This document shows positions 19,289-29,253 of a stretch of DNA of 64,000 nucleotides, piece after piece. Where the stretch lies: NCBI RefSeq assembly GCF_006517625.1, contig NZ_VHQI01000007.1:62001-126000 (forward strand). Reading direction: 5' to 3'. The position numbers and the translations under genes were made by a program. The first letter of the stretch is position 1. The number at the start of each line of letters is the position of its first letter. A model generated the notes under the pieces. That model saw nothing but the letters and a program-made list of their open reading frames with translations, searched no databases and was not told where the DNA came from. The stretch is from Mixta tenebrionis. Lineage in GTDB: Bacteria; Pseudomonadota; Gammaproteobacteria; Enterobacterales; Enterobacteriaceae.

Positions 19289-20653
19289 TTGATTACACAT
19301 ATCAGCCCACTCGGCTCGATGGATTTGCTCTCGCAGCTGGAAGTCGACATGCTGAAGCGTACGGCCAGCAGTGACCTCTACCAGCTGTTTCGTAACTGTT
19401 CTCTCGCGGTACTTAATTCCGGCAGTCAAACCGACAGCAGCCATGAACTGCTCTCCCGTTTCGAAAACTTCGATATCAACGTGCTGCGCCGCGAGCGCGG
19501 CGTTAAGCTGGAACTGATTAATCCGCCGGAAGAGGCGTTTGTCGATGGACGCATTATCCGCTCCCTGCAGGCCAACCTGTTTGCCGTGCTGCGCGATATT
19601 CTGTTCGTCAACGGCCAGCTTTCCACCGCCGGCCGCTTTCACCAGCTCAATCTGGAAAAATCAGCGCACATCACCAACCTGGTCTTTTCTATTCTGCGCA
19701 ACGCGCGCGCGCTGCATATCGGCGAAGATCCTAATATGGTGGTCTGCTGGGGCGGTCACTCCATTAACGCCGCCGAATACCAGTACTGCCGTAACGTCGG
19801 TACCCAGCTCGGCCTGCGTGAGCTGAATATTTGTACCGGCTGCGGGCCGGGGGTAATGGAAGCGCCGATGAAAGGCGCCGCCGTGGGTCATGCGCAACAG
19901 CGCTACCGCGAAGGGCGTTTTATCGGCCTGACCGAACCCTCAATCATCGCGGCGGAGCCGCCTAATCCGCTGGTGAACGAACTGATTATCATGCCGGACA
20001 TTGAAAAACGTCTGGAAGCCTTTGTGCGTATCGCGCACGGCATCATTATTTTCCCCGGCGGCGTCGGTACGGCGGAAGAGCTGCTTTATCTGTTGGGCAT
20101 TCTGATGAACCCGGAGAACAGCGATCAGGTACTGCCGCTGATTCTTACCGGGCCGAAAGAGAGCGCCGACTACTTCCGCGTGCTGGATGAATTTATCGTC
20201 AATACCGTTGGCGAACAGGCTCGCCGCTATTACCGCATCATTATTGACGATGCGCCGGAAGTGGCGCGCCAGATGAAAAAAGCGATGCCGCAGGTAAAAG
20301 AAAACCGGCGCGAAAGCGGCGACGCCTACAGTTTTAACTGGTCGCTGCGCATCGAGCCCGATTTACAGGTGCCCTTCCTGCCGACCCATGAAAATATGGC
20401 GAACCTGAACCTTTATCCCCACCAGTCGCCGGAAAAACTGGCCGCCGCGCTGCGGCGCGCGTTTTCCGGCATCGTGGCGGGCAATGTGAAAGAGGTGGGG
20501 ATTCGGGAAATCAGGCAGAAAGGCCGCTATAAGCTGCACGGCGATCCGGCGATAATGCGCCGCATGGATGATTTGCTGCAGGGCTTTGTCGCTCAGCACC
20601 GCATGAAACTGCCGGGCACCGCCTATATCCCCTGCTACGAAATTATCAAATAA
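19289..20653 (+). CDS. ppnN: Nucleotide 5'-monophosphate nucleosidase PpnN
   Basis: Cleaves purine and pyrimidine nucleoside monophosphates to base and ribose 5-phosphate; E. coli PpnN is allosterically controlled by (p)ppGpp. 454 residues, the E. coli length. The central LOG-family lysine decarboxylase-like fold carries [16 protein letters not shown] and the signature [11 protein letters not shown]. The start is TTG at 19289: AAAGGAG sits 6 nt before it, and the encoded (M)[11 protein letters not shown] matches E. coli. An in-frame ATG at 19229 would add an unrelated 20-residue tail. relA, the synthase of its effector, is in the same window. Confidence 0.95.
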   Translation: MITHISPLGSMDLLSQLEVDMLKRTASSDLYQLFRNCSLAVLNSGSQTDSSHELLSRFENFDINVLRRERGVKLELINPPEEAFVDGRIIRSLQANLFAVLRDILFVNGQLSTAGRFHQLNLEKSAHITNLVFSILRNARALHIGEDPNMVVCWGGHSINAAEYQYCRNVGTQLGLRELNICTGCGPGVMEAPMKGAAVGHAQQRYREGRFIGLTEPSIIAAEPPNPLVNELIIMPDIEKRLEAFVRIAHGIIIFPGGVGTAEELLYLLGILMNPENSDQVLPLILTGPKESADYFRVLDEFIVNTVGEQARRYYRIIIDDAPEVARQMKKAMPQVKENRRESGDAYSFNWSLRIEPDLQVPFLPTHENMANLNLYPHQSPEKLAAALRRAFSGIVAGNVKEVGIREIRQKGRYKLHGDPAIMRRMDDLLQGFVAQHRMKLPGTAYIPCYEIIK

Positions 20654-20660
20654 TCACGGT

Positions 20661-20690
20661 ACGGGCGGCATGACGCGGCCCGTCTTTTAT
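20661..20690 (+). terminator. Possible terminator or attenuator between ppnN and xni
   Basis: ACGGGC/GCCCGT six-base-pair stem with an 11-nt loop, followed by CTTTTATT. The U tract runs into the xni start codon, so it may be only a partial terminator. Confidence 0.4.
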
Positions 20691-20691
20691 T

Positions 20692-21465
20692 ATGACTATT
20701 CACTTACTGATTGTTGACGCGCTAAACCTCATCCGCCGCATCCACGCCGTGCAGGGCAGCCCGTGCCGGGAACGCTGCGTTGCCGCGCTGCATCAGCTGC
20801 TGGCCCATACGCGCCCCAGCCATGCCGTTGCGGTTTTCGACGATGAACTACGCCGTGAAGGCTGGCGACATCAGCTGCTGCCCGATTATAAAGCGGGCCG
20901 CCCGCCGATGCCGGAGGATCTCCAGCAGGAGTTGCCGGCCCTTCAGGAGGCGTTTCGTCAGGCTGGCGTCGCCTGCCGGGCCGCAGAAGGCGATGAGGCC
21001 GACGATCTGGCCGCCACGCTGGCGGTAAAAGTGGCGCAAAGCGGGCATCAGGCTACTATCGTTTCCACCGATAAGGGATACTGTCAGCTGCTGGCGCCGG
21101 AAATTCGTATCCGTGACTATTTTCAGAAGCGCTGGCTCGATCAGCCGTTTATCGATAGCGAATTTGGCGTCTCGCCGGCTCAGCTGACCGATTACTGGGG
21201 CCTGGCCGGCATCAGCAGCAGCAAAATTCCAGGCGTTGCGGGCATCGGTCCTAAAAGCGCCAGCCAGCTGCTCCAGCAGTTCGGCTCGCTTAAGGCGATT
21301 TATCAACAGCTGGATGCCGTACCGGAAAAGTGGCGTAAAAAGCTGACGGAACAGCGCGATATCGCCTTTATCAGCCAGCAGGTCGCTACGCTACGTACCG
21401 ATCTGCATCTCAACGGCAACCTGAAAGATTTACGCTATATGGCAGCAAATAAGCCGCATTTCTGA
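20692..21465 (+). CDS. xni: Flap endonuclease Xni (ExoIX)
   Basis: PolA-like 5' nuclease family protein that trims flap structures during DNA repair. 257 residues (E. coli 251). Visible are [26 protein letters not shown], the acidic cluster [26 protein letters not shown], and the helix-hairpin-helix [14 protein letters not shown]. Like E. coli Xni it appears to lack some of the second-metal carboxylates of PolA. In E. coli sdaC-sdaB lie between ppnN and xni; here they are absent and only 38 bp separate the two. Confidence 0.94.
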   Translation: MTIHLLIVDALNLIRRIHAVQGSPCRERCVAALHQLLAHTRPSHAVAVFDDELRREGWRHQLLPDYKAGRPPMPEDLQQELPALQEAFRQAGVACRAAEGDEADDLAATLAVKVAQSGHQATIVSTDKGYCQLLAPEIRIRDYFQKRWLDQPFIDSEFGVSPAQLTDYWGLAGISSSKIPGVAGIGPKSASQLLQQFGSLKAIYQQLDAVPEKWRKKLTEQRDIAFISQQVATLRTDLHLNGNLKDLRYMAANKPHF

Positions 21466-21517
21466 ATGGCGCAGAACGGAATATAATCGGTTACGTGCTA
21501 CGATATTAAATAAGCGC

Positions 21518-21547
21518 AAAAAAAAATGCTGGTCGCGTGACCAGCAT
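21518..21547 (-). terminator. Intrinsic terminator downstream of yhfL-like gene
   Basis: Nine-base-pair stem ATGCTGGTC/GACCAGCAT with a 4-nt loop, followed on the minus strand by nine U residues. It lies 150 bp past the lipoprotein stop codon and faces the xni 3' end. The intervening 21548-21696 is A+T rich with no visible ORF. Confidence 0.85.
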
Positions 21548-21696
21548 CAGGCTATATGGAGAATATACTCGACATAATTCGCATTGCATTAAGCGGCTAT
21601 ATCCTGAAACTTCGAATACTTATCCTGAAGGATAATAATTCGGCAAGAGATGCCAGCGCCTGACGCAGCTTAAATTATCAGGAGTATATGGGACGA

Positions 21697-21864
21697 TTAC
21701 TTAGAGGTAGGACCGCAGCCGCCAATTACCTTAGAAATAGAGATGGCCGGATGCAATAAGTAATCATAGTCACAGTTTTTCTCTTTATTATAGACGCTGC
21801 CGGTGCAGCCGCTCAGGGTAGCAACCACGGCTGCCAGGACAGCAATTTTAATAGCCTTATTCAT
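21697..21864 (-). CDS. yhfL: YhfL-like small lipoprotein
   Basis: A 55-residue protein, too short for many gene callers. It reads MNKAIKIAVLAAVVATLSG then Cys20 as the lipobox (LSGC), then a short tail with CDYDYLLHPAISISK and GGCGPTSK. The tail closely matches E. coli YhfL, a conserved small lipoprotein of unknown function that lies elsewhere in E. coli. A strong AAGGAACTC Shine-Dalgarno precedes the ATG. Lys/Glu at +2 is not Asp (Thr here), so outer-membrane sorting is expected. It occupies part of the region that holds the fuc genes in E. coli. Confidence 0.88.
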   Translation of the reverse strand: MNKAIKIAVLAAVVATLSGCTGSVYNKEKNCDYDYLLHPAISISKVIGGCGPTSK

Positions 21865-22027
21865 TATGAGTTCCTTTTTTGGAAGACAATTCCATCAAAA
21901 ACAGAAAGATGACACGTAAAGTGCCAGCGCTGGTAATAAAACAACAAACCGGAAAAGGTGTCAACTCAATAAGCTGATAAATATGGCACGGGGCAACATA
22001 AAATTTATCCGCCATGCTTAATATCAC

Positions 22028-22050
22028 AAAAAGCCGGCTAATATAGCCGG
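22028..22050 (-). terminator. Intrinsic terminator of ygdD-rlmM
   Basis: Six-base-pair stem CCGGCT/AGCCGG with a 5-nt loop, followed on the minus strand by CTTTTTG. It lies about 155 bp past the rlmM stop. The rest of 21865-22206 is A+T rich, contains the yhfL promoter region, and shows no further gene. Confidence 0.65.
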
Positions 22051-22206
22051 ATTATTGTACAGAAAAATTAATTGTATAAGCTGGAATGAAGCGAGGAAAA
22101 TAACTGACGCAGAGGAAACAGGTTAGTCAAAATATAATTTCATCGCTAACCAATTAATTTACGGCGCCGCGTTATCCGCCCGCGCCGATAAAATAATATC
22201 GCGCAT

Positions 22207-23307
22207 TCAGCGCTCGTCACGGCGCCCCGGCTGCGCGCCCCAAATACGGCGTATATGTACCGTTACCTCTTCACGATCGTGATAAAGCTGACGCGCCTGA
22301 ATCTGGGCGTTAATACCGTTTTCCTGCAGCTTTTCCTGCACCATCGCCAGATTCTGCGTTACCTCTTCGTAGCGTTTTTTCATTGGCAGCTTCAGGTTAA
22401 AGATCGCCTCACGGCACCAGCCGTTAATCAGCCACTCCGCCATCAGGCTGGCGACGCGCACCGGTTTTTCCACCATATCGCATACCAGCCAGCTGATATT
22501 GCTGCGCGTCGGGCGAAACTTAAAGCCGTCCTCACGGTGGTGCGTCACCTGCCCGGTCTCCATCAGGCTCGGCGCCATCGGACCATTGTCCACCGCATGC
22601 ACCATCATGCTGCGTTTCACCAGCTGGTAGGTCCAGCCGCCGGGACAGGCGCCCAGATCGACCGCATACATGCCGCTCGCCAGGCGTTCGTCCCACTCGT
22701 CGGCGGGAATAAAGACGTGAAACGCCTCCTCCAGCTTCAGCGTGGAGCGGCTTGGCGCGTCAGACGGGAATTTAAGCCGCGGGATACCCATAAAGAACGG
22801 CGAATTGTTACCGGGAAAAGAGTAACCAACGTAGCAGTGGCCGGAAGCGATAAAGAACACGTGCACCACGGGCCGCTTCGCGCTCTCATAGTTCAGCAGG
22901 ATATTTTGCTGACGCAGCGCCGCACGCAGCGGAACGGTGAACTTACGACAAAATTTCAGCAGCTCTTTCGCTTCGTTGGTGTCCGGCACCTCAACCCGCA
23001 GCTCGCCGCCCTTCTCTACCGCGCCGTTCAGCATCGCAACGATGGGCGCAATGCGGTCTTCAGGCGGCAGATCGCGCAGCAGCTCGCCAACCACCAACAT
23101 TTGACGGGCGAAAATCAGTTCGCTGAAAGGCAGCTCGCGCGCCAGCTTATCGGCATCGGTCGCCTCGTAGCACTCAAACAGCACGTAGCCCGCATTCTCT
23201 TTTACCCTGGCAAAACCATAAATCTCGCGCTGCGCCGCCTTATCGGTAATTTCCGCCGCACACTCTTTCTCAAACCCGGAACGGCAATACAACAACACTT
23301 TATTCAT
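22207..23307 (-). CDS. rlmM: 23S rRNA (cytidine(2498)-2'-O)-methyltransferase RlmM
   Basis: Adds a 2'-O-methyl group to C2498 of 23S rRNA before ribosome assembly. 366 residues, the E. coli length. An N-terminal THUMP-like region (about 1-170) precedes a Rossmann methyltransferase domain. That domain has the SAM motif [15 protein letters not shown], the motif [14 protein letters not shown] and the K-D-K-E type residue in [14 protein letters not shown]. Its start overlaps the ygdD stop by 8 bp, so the two are coupled. Confidence 0.96.
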   Translation of the reverse strand: MNKVLLYCRSGFEKECAAEITDKAAQREIYGFARVKENAGYVLFECYEATDADKLARELPFSELIFARQMLVVGELLRDLPPEDRIAPIVAMLNGAVEKGGELRVEVPDTNEAKELLKFCRKFTVPLRAALRQQNILLNYESAKRPVVHVFFIASGHCYVGYSFPGNNSPFFMGIPRLKFPSDAPSRSTLKLEEAFHVFIPADEWDERLASGMYAVDLGACPGGWTYQLVKRSMMVHAVDNGPMAPSLMETGQVTHHREDGFKFRPTRSNISWLVCDMVEKPVRVASLMAEWLINGWCREAIFNLKLPMKKRYEEVTQNLAMVQEKLQENGINAQIQARQLYHDREEVTVHIRRIWGAQPGRRDER

Positions 23308-23695
23308 GGCGATCGGCCTTTCTCTTCAGACGCAGCGCGCCAATTAACATTAAAATCCAGCCGATCAGAAAGCAGGTGCCGCCGATCGGCGTAATAAATA
23401 CCCACATTTTCAGGTGGGAAAGCGCCAGGCAAAAAAGGCTGCCGCTGAACAGCACCACGCCCAGGGCAAGAAAGGCGCTGCTCCAGTAAAACCAGATATT
23501 CGCACGGCGCAGCATCGCGGCGGCCAGGCCGATAATCGCCAGCGTATGCCAGGCCTGGTAATCCAGTCCGGTATGAATCCAGGCCATTTCGGTCGGACCA
23601 AGAGACTGACTAAGTACGTGCGCACCAAATGCGCCAAAAGCGACAAAGAAAAAACCGCTGATGGCTGAAAAAATCAACATTGCACGACTGGACAT
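23300..23695 (-). CDS. ygdD: YgdD family inner-membrane protein (DUF423)
   Basis: 131-residue protein with four predicted membrane segments, function unknown. Typical DUF423 features are the N-terminal [32 protein letters not shown] and a C-terminal [12 protein letters not shown]. It lies between gcvA and rlmM as in E. coli, and overlaps rlmM by 8 bp. Confidence 0.92.
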   Translation of the reverse strand: MSSRAMLIFSAISGFFFVAFGAFGAHVLSQSLGPTEMAWIHTGLDYQAWHTLAIIGLAAAMLRRANIWFYWSSAFLALGVVLFSGSLFCLALSHLKMWVFITPIGGTCFLIGWILMLIGALRLKRKADRHE

Positions 23696-23749
23696 CGAAC
23701 GATCCTCGTTAACATAACGCGCCGGGTCACTCCGTCGCGGAAAAATAGG

Positions 23750-24667
23750 TTAGCTGGCGTAGCGGAAGCGGAATTTTTCTTGCTCGCTTGCGGCTTTCGC
23801 CAGGATCCACTGCCGAAAGGCGGCTATTTTACCCAGTTCTGCCTGGCTGTCATGACAAACCAGATAAAAAGCGTTTTTACTGACCAACACATCATTAAAC
23901 GGGCAAACCAGGCGCCCCGCTTCGATTTCGCTTTGCGCCATTACGTTGTTTGCCAGCGCCACGCCCTGACCATGGATCGCCGCCTGTAATACCATAGCGC
24001 TGTGGCTGAAAATCGGCCCCTGCTGAACGTTAATGTGCTGCAAGCCTAGCTGACGAGTATAGGATTGCCAGTCGCGCCGCGACGCATCATGCAGCAGAGT
24101 AACATGCTCAAGATCGGCGGGCGTTTTCAATGGCTTATCTCCGATCAGCAGCTGCGGAGAGCAGACCGGCAGCAAATACTCGGCGTACAGTTTTTCTACG
24201 CGCAGTCCCGGCCAGTTGCCGCGCCCGTAGAAGATCGCCACGTCCACGTCGTCAGCCAGCTTCTCTTCCTCTCGATCCACCGCCTGGATACGCACATCGA
24301 TCCCCGGATAAGCTGAGTTAAAGCTGGAAAGGCGCGGCACCAGCCACTGAATAGCGAAGCTCGGCAGCAGGCTTACGGTCAACGCCCCTTTCGCGCTGCG
24401 CGCCTGTAGCTTGCGCGTGGCGTCATTGAGCGCGGAGAAAATCTCTTTAATATCCAGATAGTAGCTTTGACCTTCCTCGGTCAACAGCAGCGAACGATTA
24501 CGCCGCCGAAACAGCTTCAGACCAAGAAAATCTTCCAGAGATTTAATTTGATGGCTGACCGCGGCCTGCGTAACAAACAGCTCCTCAGCCGCTTTGGTAA
24601 AGCTGAGATGACGCGCTGCAGCATCAAAAACGCGCAAAGCATTAAGTGGTGGAAGACGTTTTGACAT
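23750..24667 (-). CDS. gcvA: LysR-type regulator of glycine cleavage, GcvA
   Basis: LysR-family transcription factor that activates or represses gcvTHP according to glycine and purine supply and activates gcvB. 305 residues, the E. coli length. N-terminal winged helix (RVFDAAARHLSFTKAAEELFV then QAAVSHQIKSLE, about 12-48) is followed by a substrate-binding domain with FGYRGNWPGL-type sequence. It starts 128 bp from, and divergent to, the gcvB RNA. An ATTAG at 24724-24728 in that region resembles the CTAAT core of GcvA sites. Confidence 0.96.
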   Translation of the reverse strand: MSKRLPPLNALRVFDAAARHLSFTKAAEELFVTQAAVSHQIKSLEDFLGLKLFRRRNRSLLLTEEGQSYYLDIKEIFSALNDATRKLQARSAKGALTVSLLPSFAIQWLVPRLSSFNSAYPGIDVRIQAVDREEEKLADDVDVAIFYGRGNWPGLRVEKLYAEYLLPVCSPQLLIGDKPLKTPADLEHVTLLHDASRRDWQSYTRQLGLQHINVQQGPIFSHSAMVLQAAIHGQGVALANNVMAQSEIEAGRLVCPFNDVLVSKNAFYLVCHDSQAELGKIAAFRQWILAKAASEQEKFRFRYAS

Positions 24668-24760
24668 GGTATCCAGGTCTTGGCTGAAATAGTTTGACGC
24701 AACCGCTTAAGGACGGTTTACGTATTAGATTTTTTTATCCGAGCCATTATAAATTGTCCG

Positions 24761-24789
24761 TTGAGTAAGCTCCAGCAAATACCTATAGT
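24761..24789 (+). promoter_or_regulatory. gcvB promoter
   Basis: TTGAGT (-35) and TATAGT (-10) separated by 17 bp; the -10 ends 7 nt before the predicted RNA start at 24796. An ATTAG GcvA-type motif and a T-rich tract lie about 35-45 bp upstream, consistent with GcvA control. Confidence 0.75.
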
Positions 24790-24795
24790 TGCCGC

Positions 24796-25001
24796 ACTTC
24801 CTGAGCCGGAACGAAAAGTTTTCAGAATAAGCAGGGAACTGCTGATGTCGGAGGGCTTTTGGCTTGTGGTCGTGATGTTGTGTTTGCAATTTGATCTGAC
24901 GCTTTTCGGATCGGGTAGCGTAGCTACCATTTATTCCTGTAGATTTACCCTGTCTGTCCATAGTGATTTTAACAGCACCGCAAACTGCGGTGCTTTTTTT
25001 T
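24796..25001 (+). ncRNA. gcvB: GcvB small RNA
   Basis: Hfq-dependent RNA that represses many amino-acid and peptide transporter mRNAs. The 5' end ACTTCCTGAGCCGGAACGAA is identical to E. coli GcvB. The G/U-rich R1 seed (about 24864-24887, TGTGGTCGTGATGTTGTG) is present but lacks one GTTGT repeat. Also present are the TAGCGTAGCTA hairpin, the conserved TTACCCTGTCTGTCCATAG (R2/R3 region) and a terminator GCACCGC-GCGGTGC followed by eight T. Length 206 nt, equal to E. coli. It ends 10 bp from the ygdI stop, on the opposite strand. Confidence 0.96.
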
Positions 25002-25010
25002 GGCTGCGGT

Positions 25011-25235
25011 TTACTGCCCCATCTCAACCATTTCTTTCACATCGGCACGGTTAATTTGCTGCTCATTGCCATAGGCGTCTTTATAGCTGATCATACCGGT
25101 ATCATCATCTACCATAGGCTTACCATCGGCAACAATGGTGCGACCGTCATTGGTGTGCATCACGTAATTGCTGGAGCAGGCTGCTAAGGTAAAAGTCATG
25201 GCGCAAGCGGCCAGTACTGCGGCGAGTTTTTTCAT
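25011..25235 (-). CDS. ygdI: YgdI family lipoprotein (DUF903)
   Basis: 74-residue lipoprotein of unknown function. Signal peptide with lipobox TLAAC, Cys20 as the acylation site, then a small beta-rich DUF903 domain (SNYVMHTNDGRTIVADGKP, DDTGMISYKDAYGNEQQIN). Strong AGGAG before the ATG. It sits next to gcvB as in E. coli. A paralog, ygdR, lies at 54470, sharing SSNYVM and DGKP. Confidence 0.94.
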   Translation of the reverse strand: MKKLAAVLAACAMTFTLAACSSNYVMHTNDGRTIVADGKPMVDDDTGMISYKDAYGNEQQINRADVKEMVEMGQ

Positions 25236-25445
25236 TTTTCATCTCCTTGCAGATCAAATGCGATAGCCCCTCCGCCAGCGACCGCAGCGCGCCTCTGGCC
25301 GCTGCCTGCGCGACGCGACGGAGAGTAAACAGTTTAAACCTTGCCTATTGAGCATAACGGGTTTTTGCTGTATCGCCAGCAGCTTAGCCGAATTTCATCC
25401 TGCTCCTGGGCCGTCAAAGCCATACACTTACCGAATGAGAACAGC

Positions 25446-26651
25446 ATGACCTTATTTAATCCTGCGTATTTTCGCCAGCAATTCCCGGCGCTGGCCGATG
25501 CCGGCGTCTATCTGGACAGCGCCGCCACTGCGCTAAAGCCGCAGGCGGTAATCGACGCAACGCAGCACTACTACAGCCTGAGCGCCGGTACCGTCCACCG
25601 CAGCCAGCATGCCGCCGCGCGTAAGCTTACCGAACGTTACGAAAGCGCGCGGGCGCAGGTTGCCCGTCTGATCAACGCGCCTGACGCGCGCAGCATCATC
25701 TGGACGCGCGGCACCACCGAAGCGATCAACCTGGTGGCGCAAAGCGCGCTGCTTCCTCTGCTGCGGCCGGGCGATGAGATTCTGGTCAGCGAGGCGGAGC
25801 ATCATGCCAACCTGGTGCCCTGGCTGATGGTGGCGCAGCAGAGCGGCGCGCGCGTGGTGAAATGGCCGCTGGGCGCGGATCGGCTGCCCGATATGGCGCA
25901 GCTGCCCGCCCTGCTGAATGAAAAAACCCGCCTGCTGGCGCTGGGGCAGATGTCCAACGTTACCGGCGGCCAGCCCGATCTGGCGCAGGCGATCCGCCTT
26001 GCTCATGCGGCGGGCGCAAAAGTGATGGTGGACGGCGCGCAGGGCGTGGTGCACTGCCCGCCTGACGTACAGGCGCTGGATATCGATTTTTACGCTTTCT
26101 CCGGCCATAAACTTTACGGCCCGATGGGCATTGGCGCGCTGTATGGCAAAGCGGAGCTGCTGGCGGCGATGTCTCCCTGGCAGGGCGGCGGCAAGATGCT
26201 GAGTCAGGTCGATTTCTCCGGCTTTACGCCACAGCCGGTTCCCTGGCGCTTCGAGGCGGGCACGCCGAACGTGGCGGGCGTTATCGGCCTGAGCGCGGCG
26301 CTGGAGTGGCTGGAACAGATCGATATGCAGGCGGCGGAACGCTGGAGCAGCGACCTTGCGGGGCTGGCTGAGGAGCAGCTGCAGCAGATTCCCGGCTTTC
26401 GCAGCTTCCGCTGCGGCGCATCCAGTCTGCTCTCTTTTGATATCGCCGGCTTGCACCACAGCGATATCGTCACGCTGCTGGCGGAAAGCGGCGTGGCGGT
26501 GCGCGCCGGTCAGCACTGCGCTCAGCCGCTAATGGCGGCGCTGGGCGTCAGCGGCACGCTGCGCGCCTCTTTCGCGCCCTATAATACCAGGCAGGATGTC
26601 AATGCGCTGGTACGCGCCATCCAGCACGCCTTTACCCTATTGACCGAGTAA
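25446..26651 (+). CDS. csdA: Cysteine desulfurase CsdA
   Basis: PLP-dependent class V aminotransferase-fold enzyme that takes sulfur from cysteine as a persulfide and passes it to CsdE. 401 residues, the E. coli length. The frame is open to 25341, but [16 protein letters not shown] at 25446 is the family start. Substrate and cofactor residues are seen in [19 protein letters not shown] and the Schiff-base lysine in [15 protein letters not shown]. The persulfide Cys358 is in [10 protein letters not shown]. csdE follows after 5 bp. Confidence 0.96.
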   Translation: MTLFNPAYFRQQFPALADAGVYLDSAATALKPQAVIDATQHYYSLSAGTVHRSQHAAARKLTERYESARAQVARLINAPDARSIIWTRGTTEAINLVAQSALLPLLRPGDEILVSEAEHHANLVPWLMVAQQSGARVVKWPLGADRLPDMAQLPALLNEKTRLLALGQMSNVTGGQPDLAQAIRLAHAAGAKVMVDGAQGVVHCPPDVQALDIDFYAFSGHKLYGPMGIGALYGKAELLAAMSPWQGGGKMLSQVDFSGFTPQPVPWRFEAGTPNVAGVIGLSAALEWLEQIDMQAAERWSSDLAGLAEEQLQQIPGFRSFRCGASSLLSFDIAGLHHSDIVTLLAESGVAVRAGQHCAQPLMAALGVSGTLRASFAPYNTRQDVNALVRAIQHAFTLLTE

Positions 26652-26656
26652 CTATT

Positions 26657-27118
26657 ATGACGCTTATCGCCCCGCATCCCTTTGCAGAACTGATTACCGT
26701 AACGTCGTTGAAAGAGAAGTTTGCCGCCTGTCACGGCTGGGAAGAGCGCTATCGCCAGTTAATTTTGCTGGGGAAACAGCTGCCGCCGCTGCCGGAGGCG
26801 CTAAAAAGCGCGGAAATTGAGCTGAGCGGCTGCGAAAACCGCGTCTGGCTTGGACATCAGCGTCTGGCTGACGGCACGCTGCACTTCTATGGCGACAGCG
26901 AAGGCCGCATCGTACGCGGCCTGCTGGCGGTGCTGCTTACCGCGGTGGAGCGACAGCCCGCTGATGTACTGCTGGCGCAGGATCCGCTGCGGCTGTTTGA
27001 CGAACTGGGGCTGCGCGAGCAGCTCAGCGCCTCACGCAGCAGCGGGCTGGATGCGCTGGCGCAGGCGGTGCGCGCAGCGGCTAGCGCTGACGCGCCGCCT
27101 TCGCCATCATCTTCTTAA
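26657..27118 (+). CDS. csdE: Sulfur acceptor protein CsdE
   Basis: SufE-like protein that accepts persulfide sulfur from CsdA and, in E. coli, links it to TcdA. 153 residues (E. coli 147). The acceptor Cys59 lies in [13 protein letters not shown] (E. coli Cys61 context). The last six or so residues (PPSPSSS) extend beyond the E. coli end. The 3' end overlaps convergent tcdA by 38 bp, so the C-terminal tail is constrained by both frames. Confidence 0.95.
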   Translation: MTLIAPHPFAELITVTSLKEKFAACHGWEERYRQLILLGKQLPPLPEALKSAEIELSGCENRVWLGHQRLADGTLHFYGDSEGRIVRGLLAVLLTAVERQPADVLLAQDPLRLFDELGLREQLSASRSSGLDALAQAVRAAASADAPPSPSSS

Positions 27119-27887
27119 GCGCGTGCGACACCGCCATAAAGCCGAAAGTGGCCGTTACCATGGTAGCGGCCCCGAAGCCGGAGGCGCAGTCCATGCGCTT
27201 CGGCCCTTCTGCCGTGCTGCGCGAAGCGCACACGCTGCCGTCCGGCTGCGGATAAACCAGCGCTTCGGTAGAGAACACGCAGTCGATACCCAGTTTGCCT
27301 TTGCTGTTCTTTACTACGCCAAAATCCTGCTTCAGGCGTTCGCGCAGTTTGGCCGCCAGCGGATCCTGAATGGTCTTCGCCAGATCGGCCACCTGAATCT
27401 GTCCCGGATCGATCTGTCCGCCCGCGCCGCCGGTGGTCACTACCGGGATCTTATTACGCCGACACCAGGCGAGCAGCGCCGCCTTAGGCCGCACGCTGTC
27501 AATGGCGTCGATCACATAGCTGTAGCCGGCGCTCATTAGCCCGGCGGTATTATCGGGCGTAATAAAATCATCCACGCAGTGCACCGTGCATTCCGGGTTG
27601 ATCGCCAGAATGCGCTGCGCCATCACTTCCGTCTTCGCCTTGCCGACGTTGCCCTGCAACGCATGAACCTGCCGGTTGGTGTTAGTGATGCAGACATCGT
27701 CCATATCGATCAGCGTAATGGCGCCGATGCCGGTACGCGCCAGCGCTTCCGCCGCCCATGAGCCAACGCCGCCAATACCAATAACGCAAATATGCGCGTC
27801 GGCAAAAAGCTGTAATGCCTCCTGACCATAGAGACGCGCCGTGCCGCCAAAGCGCTGCCGCCAGGCGTCAGAGAGAACTCTCATCAA
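27081..27887 (-). CDS. tcdA: tRNA threonylcarbamoyladenosine dehydratase TcdA
   Basis: E1-like enzyme that uses ATP to cyclise t6A37 of ANN-decoding tRNAs to ct6A; also called CsdL. 268 residues, the E. coli length. ThiF-fold nucleotide loop [20 protein letters not shown] (about 36-55), followed by [15 protein letters not shown]. The acceptor region has [19 protein letters not shown] near the C-terminus. In E. coli it receives support from the CsdA-CsdE pair encoded just beside it. Convergent overlap with csdE. Confidence 0.95.
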   Translation of the reverse strand: MMRVLSDAWRQRFGGTARLYGQEALQLFADAHICVIGIGGVGSWAAEALARTGIGAITLIDMDDVCITNTNRQVHALQGNVGKAKTEVMAQRILAINPECTVHCVDDFITPDNTAGLMSAGYSYVIDAIDSVRPKAALLAWCRRNKIPVVTTGGAGGQIDPGQIQVADLAKTIQDPLAAKLRERLKQDFGVVKNSKGKLGIDCVFSTEALVYPQPDGSVCASRSTAEGPKRMDCASGFGAATMVTATFGFMAVSHALKKMMAKAARQR

Positions 27888-27940
27888 TTAACCTTTGTTG
27901 ATTTGCTGTCGGCGGGCCAGAACGGCCCGCGACGAAAAGT

Positions 27941-29092
27941 TTACCGGCTGGCGTTAACCAGCATTGCACTATTATGGCCGTTTTGCGCCTTGCTGAACAG
28001 CGTACCGCCCGTGCCCGGCGCGGCGCGCAGGACCCAAACGCGCCCGTAGTGATTAAAGAAGCCCGCCATATGGCCCGCCTCCGGGCCGATGCCCTGATAG
28101 ATATCGAAGTGCTGCCCCTTAATCGCGCCGCCGACATCCAGCGCCACCATCAGACGCATCTCATACTTGCCGGTAAATTTACCGTCCTGATTCAGCAGCG
28201 GCACCTCCGCCAGCAGCGCCGTTCCCGGCGGGATCAGCGCGCGATCCGCCGCTACCGATGCTTTGGCAATCAGCGGCACCGCGCTGGCGCCGCGCACCGG
28301 CGTAAAGTTTTCCGGTTTGAAGAAAACGAAAGAGTTATTGGTTTCCAGCAGCGCGCGCACTTCCTGCGGGCTGTGTCTGTCAGCCCAGGCGCGGATCGCC
28401 TGCATCGACATATCTTCCCGCTTCACTTCACCGCGATCGATCAGCTCTTTGCCCACGCTGTGGTAGGCCCAGCCGTTTTTGCCCGCATAGCCGAAGAACA
28501 TCAGCGGGCGCCCGTCGCCGTAGTCAACGTAGCCGCTGCCCTGCACGTCCATAATAAAGTTATCCATCAGCGAATTGCTGTAGCCGATGATATAGCGATC
28601 GTCCAGCGCGCCGCGGTAGATTTGCGCCCGGCTCGGCAGCTTGCGTCCTTTACTGCGCGGCGGCATACGATAAAGCGGGTACTGGAATTCGCCCTGGCGC
28701 GTATAGCGCGCCTGAATCACCGGCGTGTAATACCCGGTAAACTGCACGTTACCATAGTTATCCACCCCTTCCATCTGATAGGCATCCAGCCCAAACAGCT
28801 GCAGCTGGCGCGTATCTCCGCCGGAGAGCAGCCAGTTTTCAATCGCGCTGTAGGTATCACTTTGCTTGCGATATAAAGAAGAAGAGGCGAAGCGGATTTC
28901 ACTTACCTGATCGCCAAAATCTTTGCCGTTTACCGGACGCCCTTTGGCGTTCGGCTGATTCACCAGCGTCAGCGGGCTATCGATTTTGCCATCTATATAT
29001 TGCTGACCGCGATCGGTCGGCCTGGAGGAACATCCCGCCAGCAGCGCTAACAGCGCGCCGGCCGCTACATACTTTGCCCAACGTCCTTTCAT
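27941..29092 (-). CDS. mltA: Membrane-bound lytic murein transglycosylase A MltA
   Basis: Outer-membrane lipoprotein that cleaves peptidoglycan strands to 1,6-anhydromuropeptides. About 383 residues (E. coli 365). Lipobox LLAGC at about residue 21, then SSRPTDRGQQY as in E. coli. The MltA domain has the conserved DNYGNVQFTGYYTPVIQAR. The C-terminal 3D domain holds the catalytic Asp in MVALDVGGAIKGQHFDIYQG. The C-terminus is longer than in E. coli by about 15 residues (LFSKAQNGHNSAMLVNASR). Another ATG two codons upstream (29098) follows GAGGTGAG and could be the start instead. Confidence 0.94.
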   Translation of the reverse strand: MKGRWAKYVAAGALLALLAGCSSRPTDRGQQYIDGKIDSPLTLVNQPNAKGRPVNGKDFGDQVSEIRFASSSLYRKQSDTYSAIENWLLSGGDTRQLQLFGLDAYQMEGVDNYGNVQFTGYYTPVIQARYTRQGEFQYPLYRMPPRSKGRKLPSRAQIYRGALDDRYIIGYSNSLMDNFIMDVQGSGYVDYGDGRPLMFFGYAGKNGWAYHSVGKELIDRGEVKREDMSMQAIRAWADRHSPQEVRALLETNNSFVFFKPENFTPVRGASAVPLIAKASVAADRALIPPGTALLAEVPLLNQDGKFTGKYEMRLMVALDVGGAIKGQHFDIYQGIGPEAGHMAGFFNHYGRVWVLRAAPGTGGTLFSKAQNGHNSAMLVNASR

Positions 29093-29253
29093 TCTCATCT
29101 CACCTCAGCTGCCTGCCGGGCAAGATAGCAAAGGGGTAATGAGAATGAAATGCGTTGCCGGAAAAAGAGTCATCGATATCGGGTAAGAAAACGGCTGATA
29201 GTGGAATTATTCGACAGATAGTAGAATCTTCCTGGTTAATATGCAAAAAAGGG

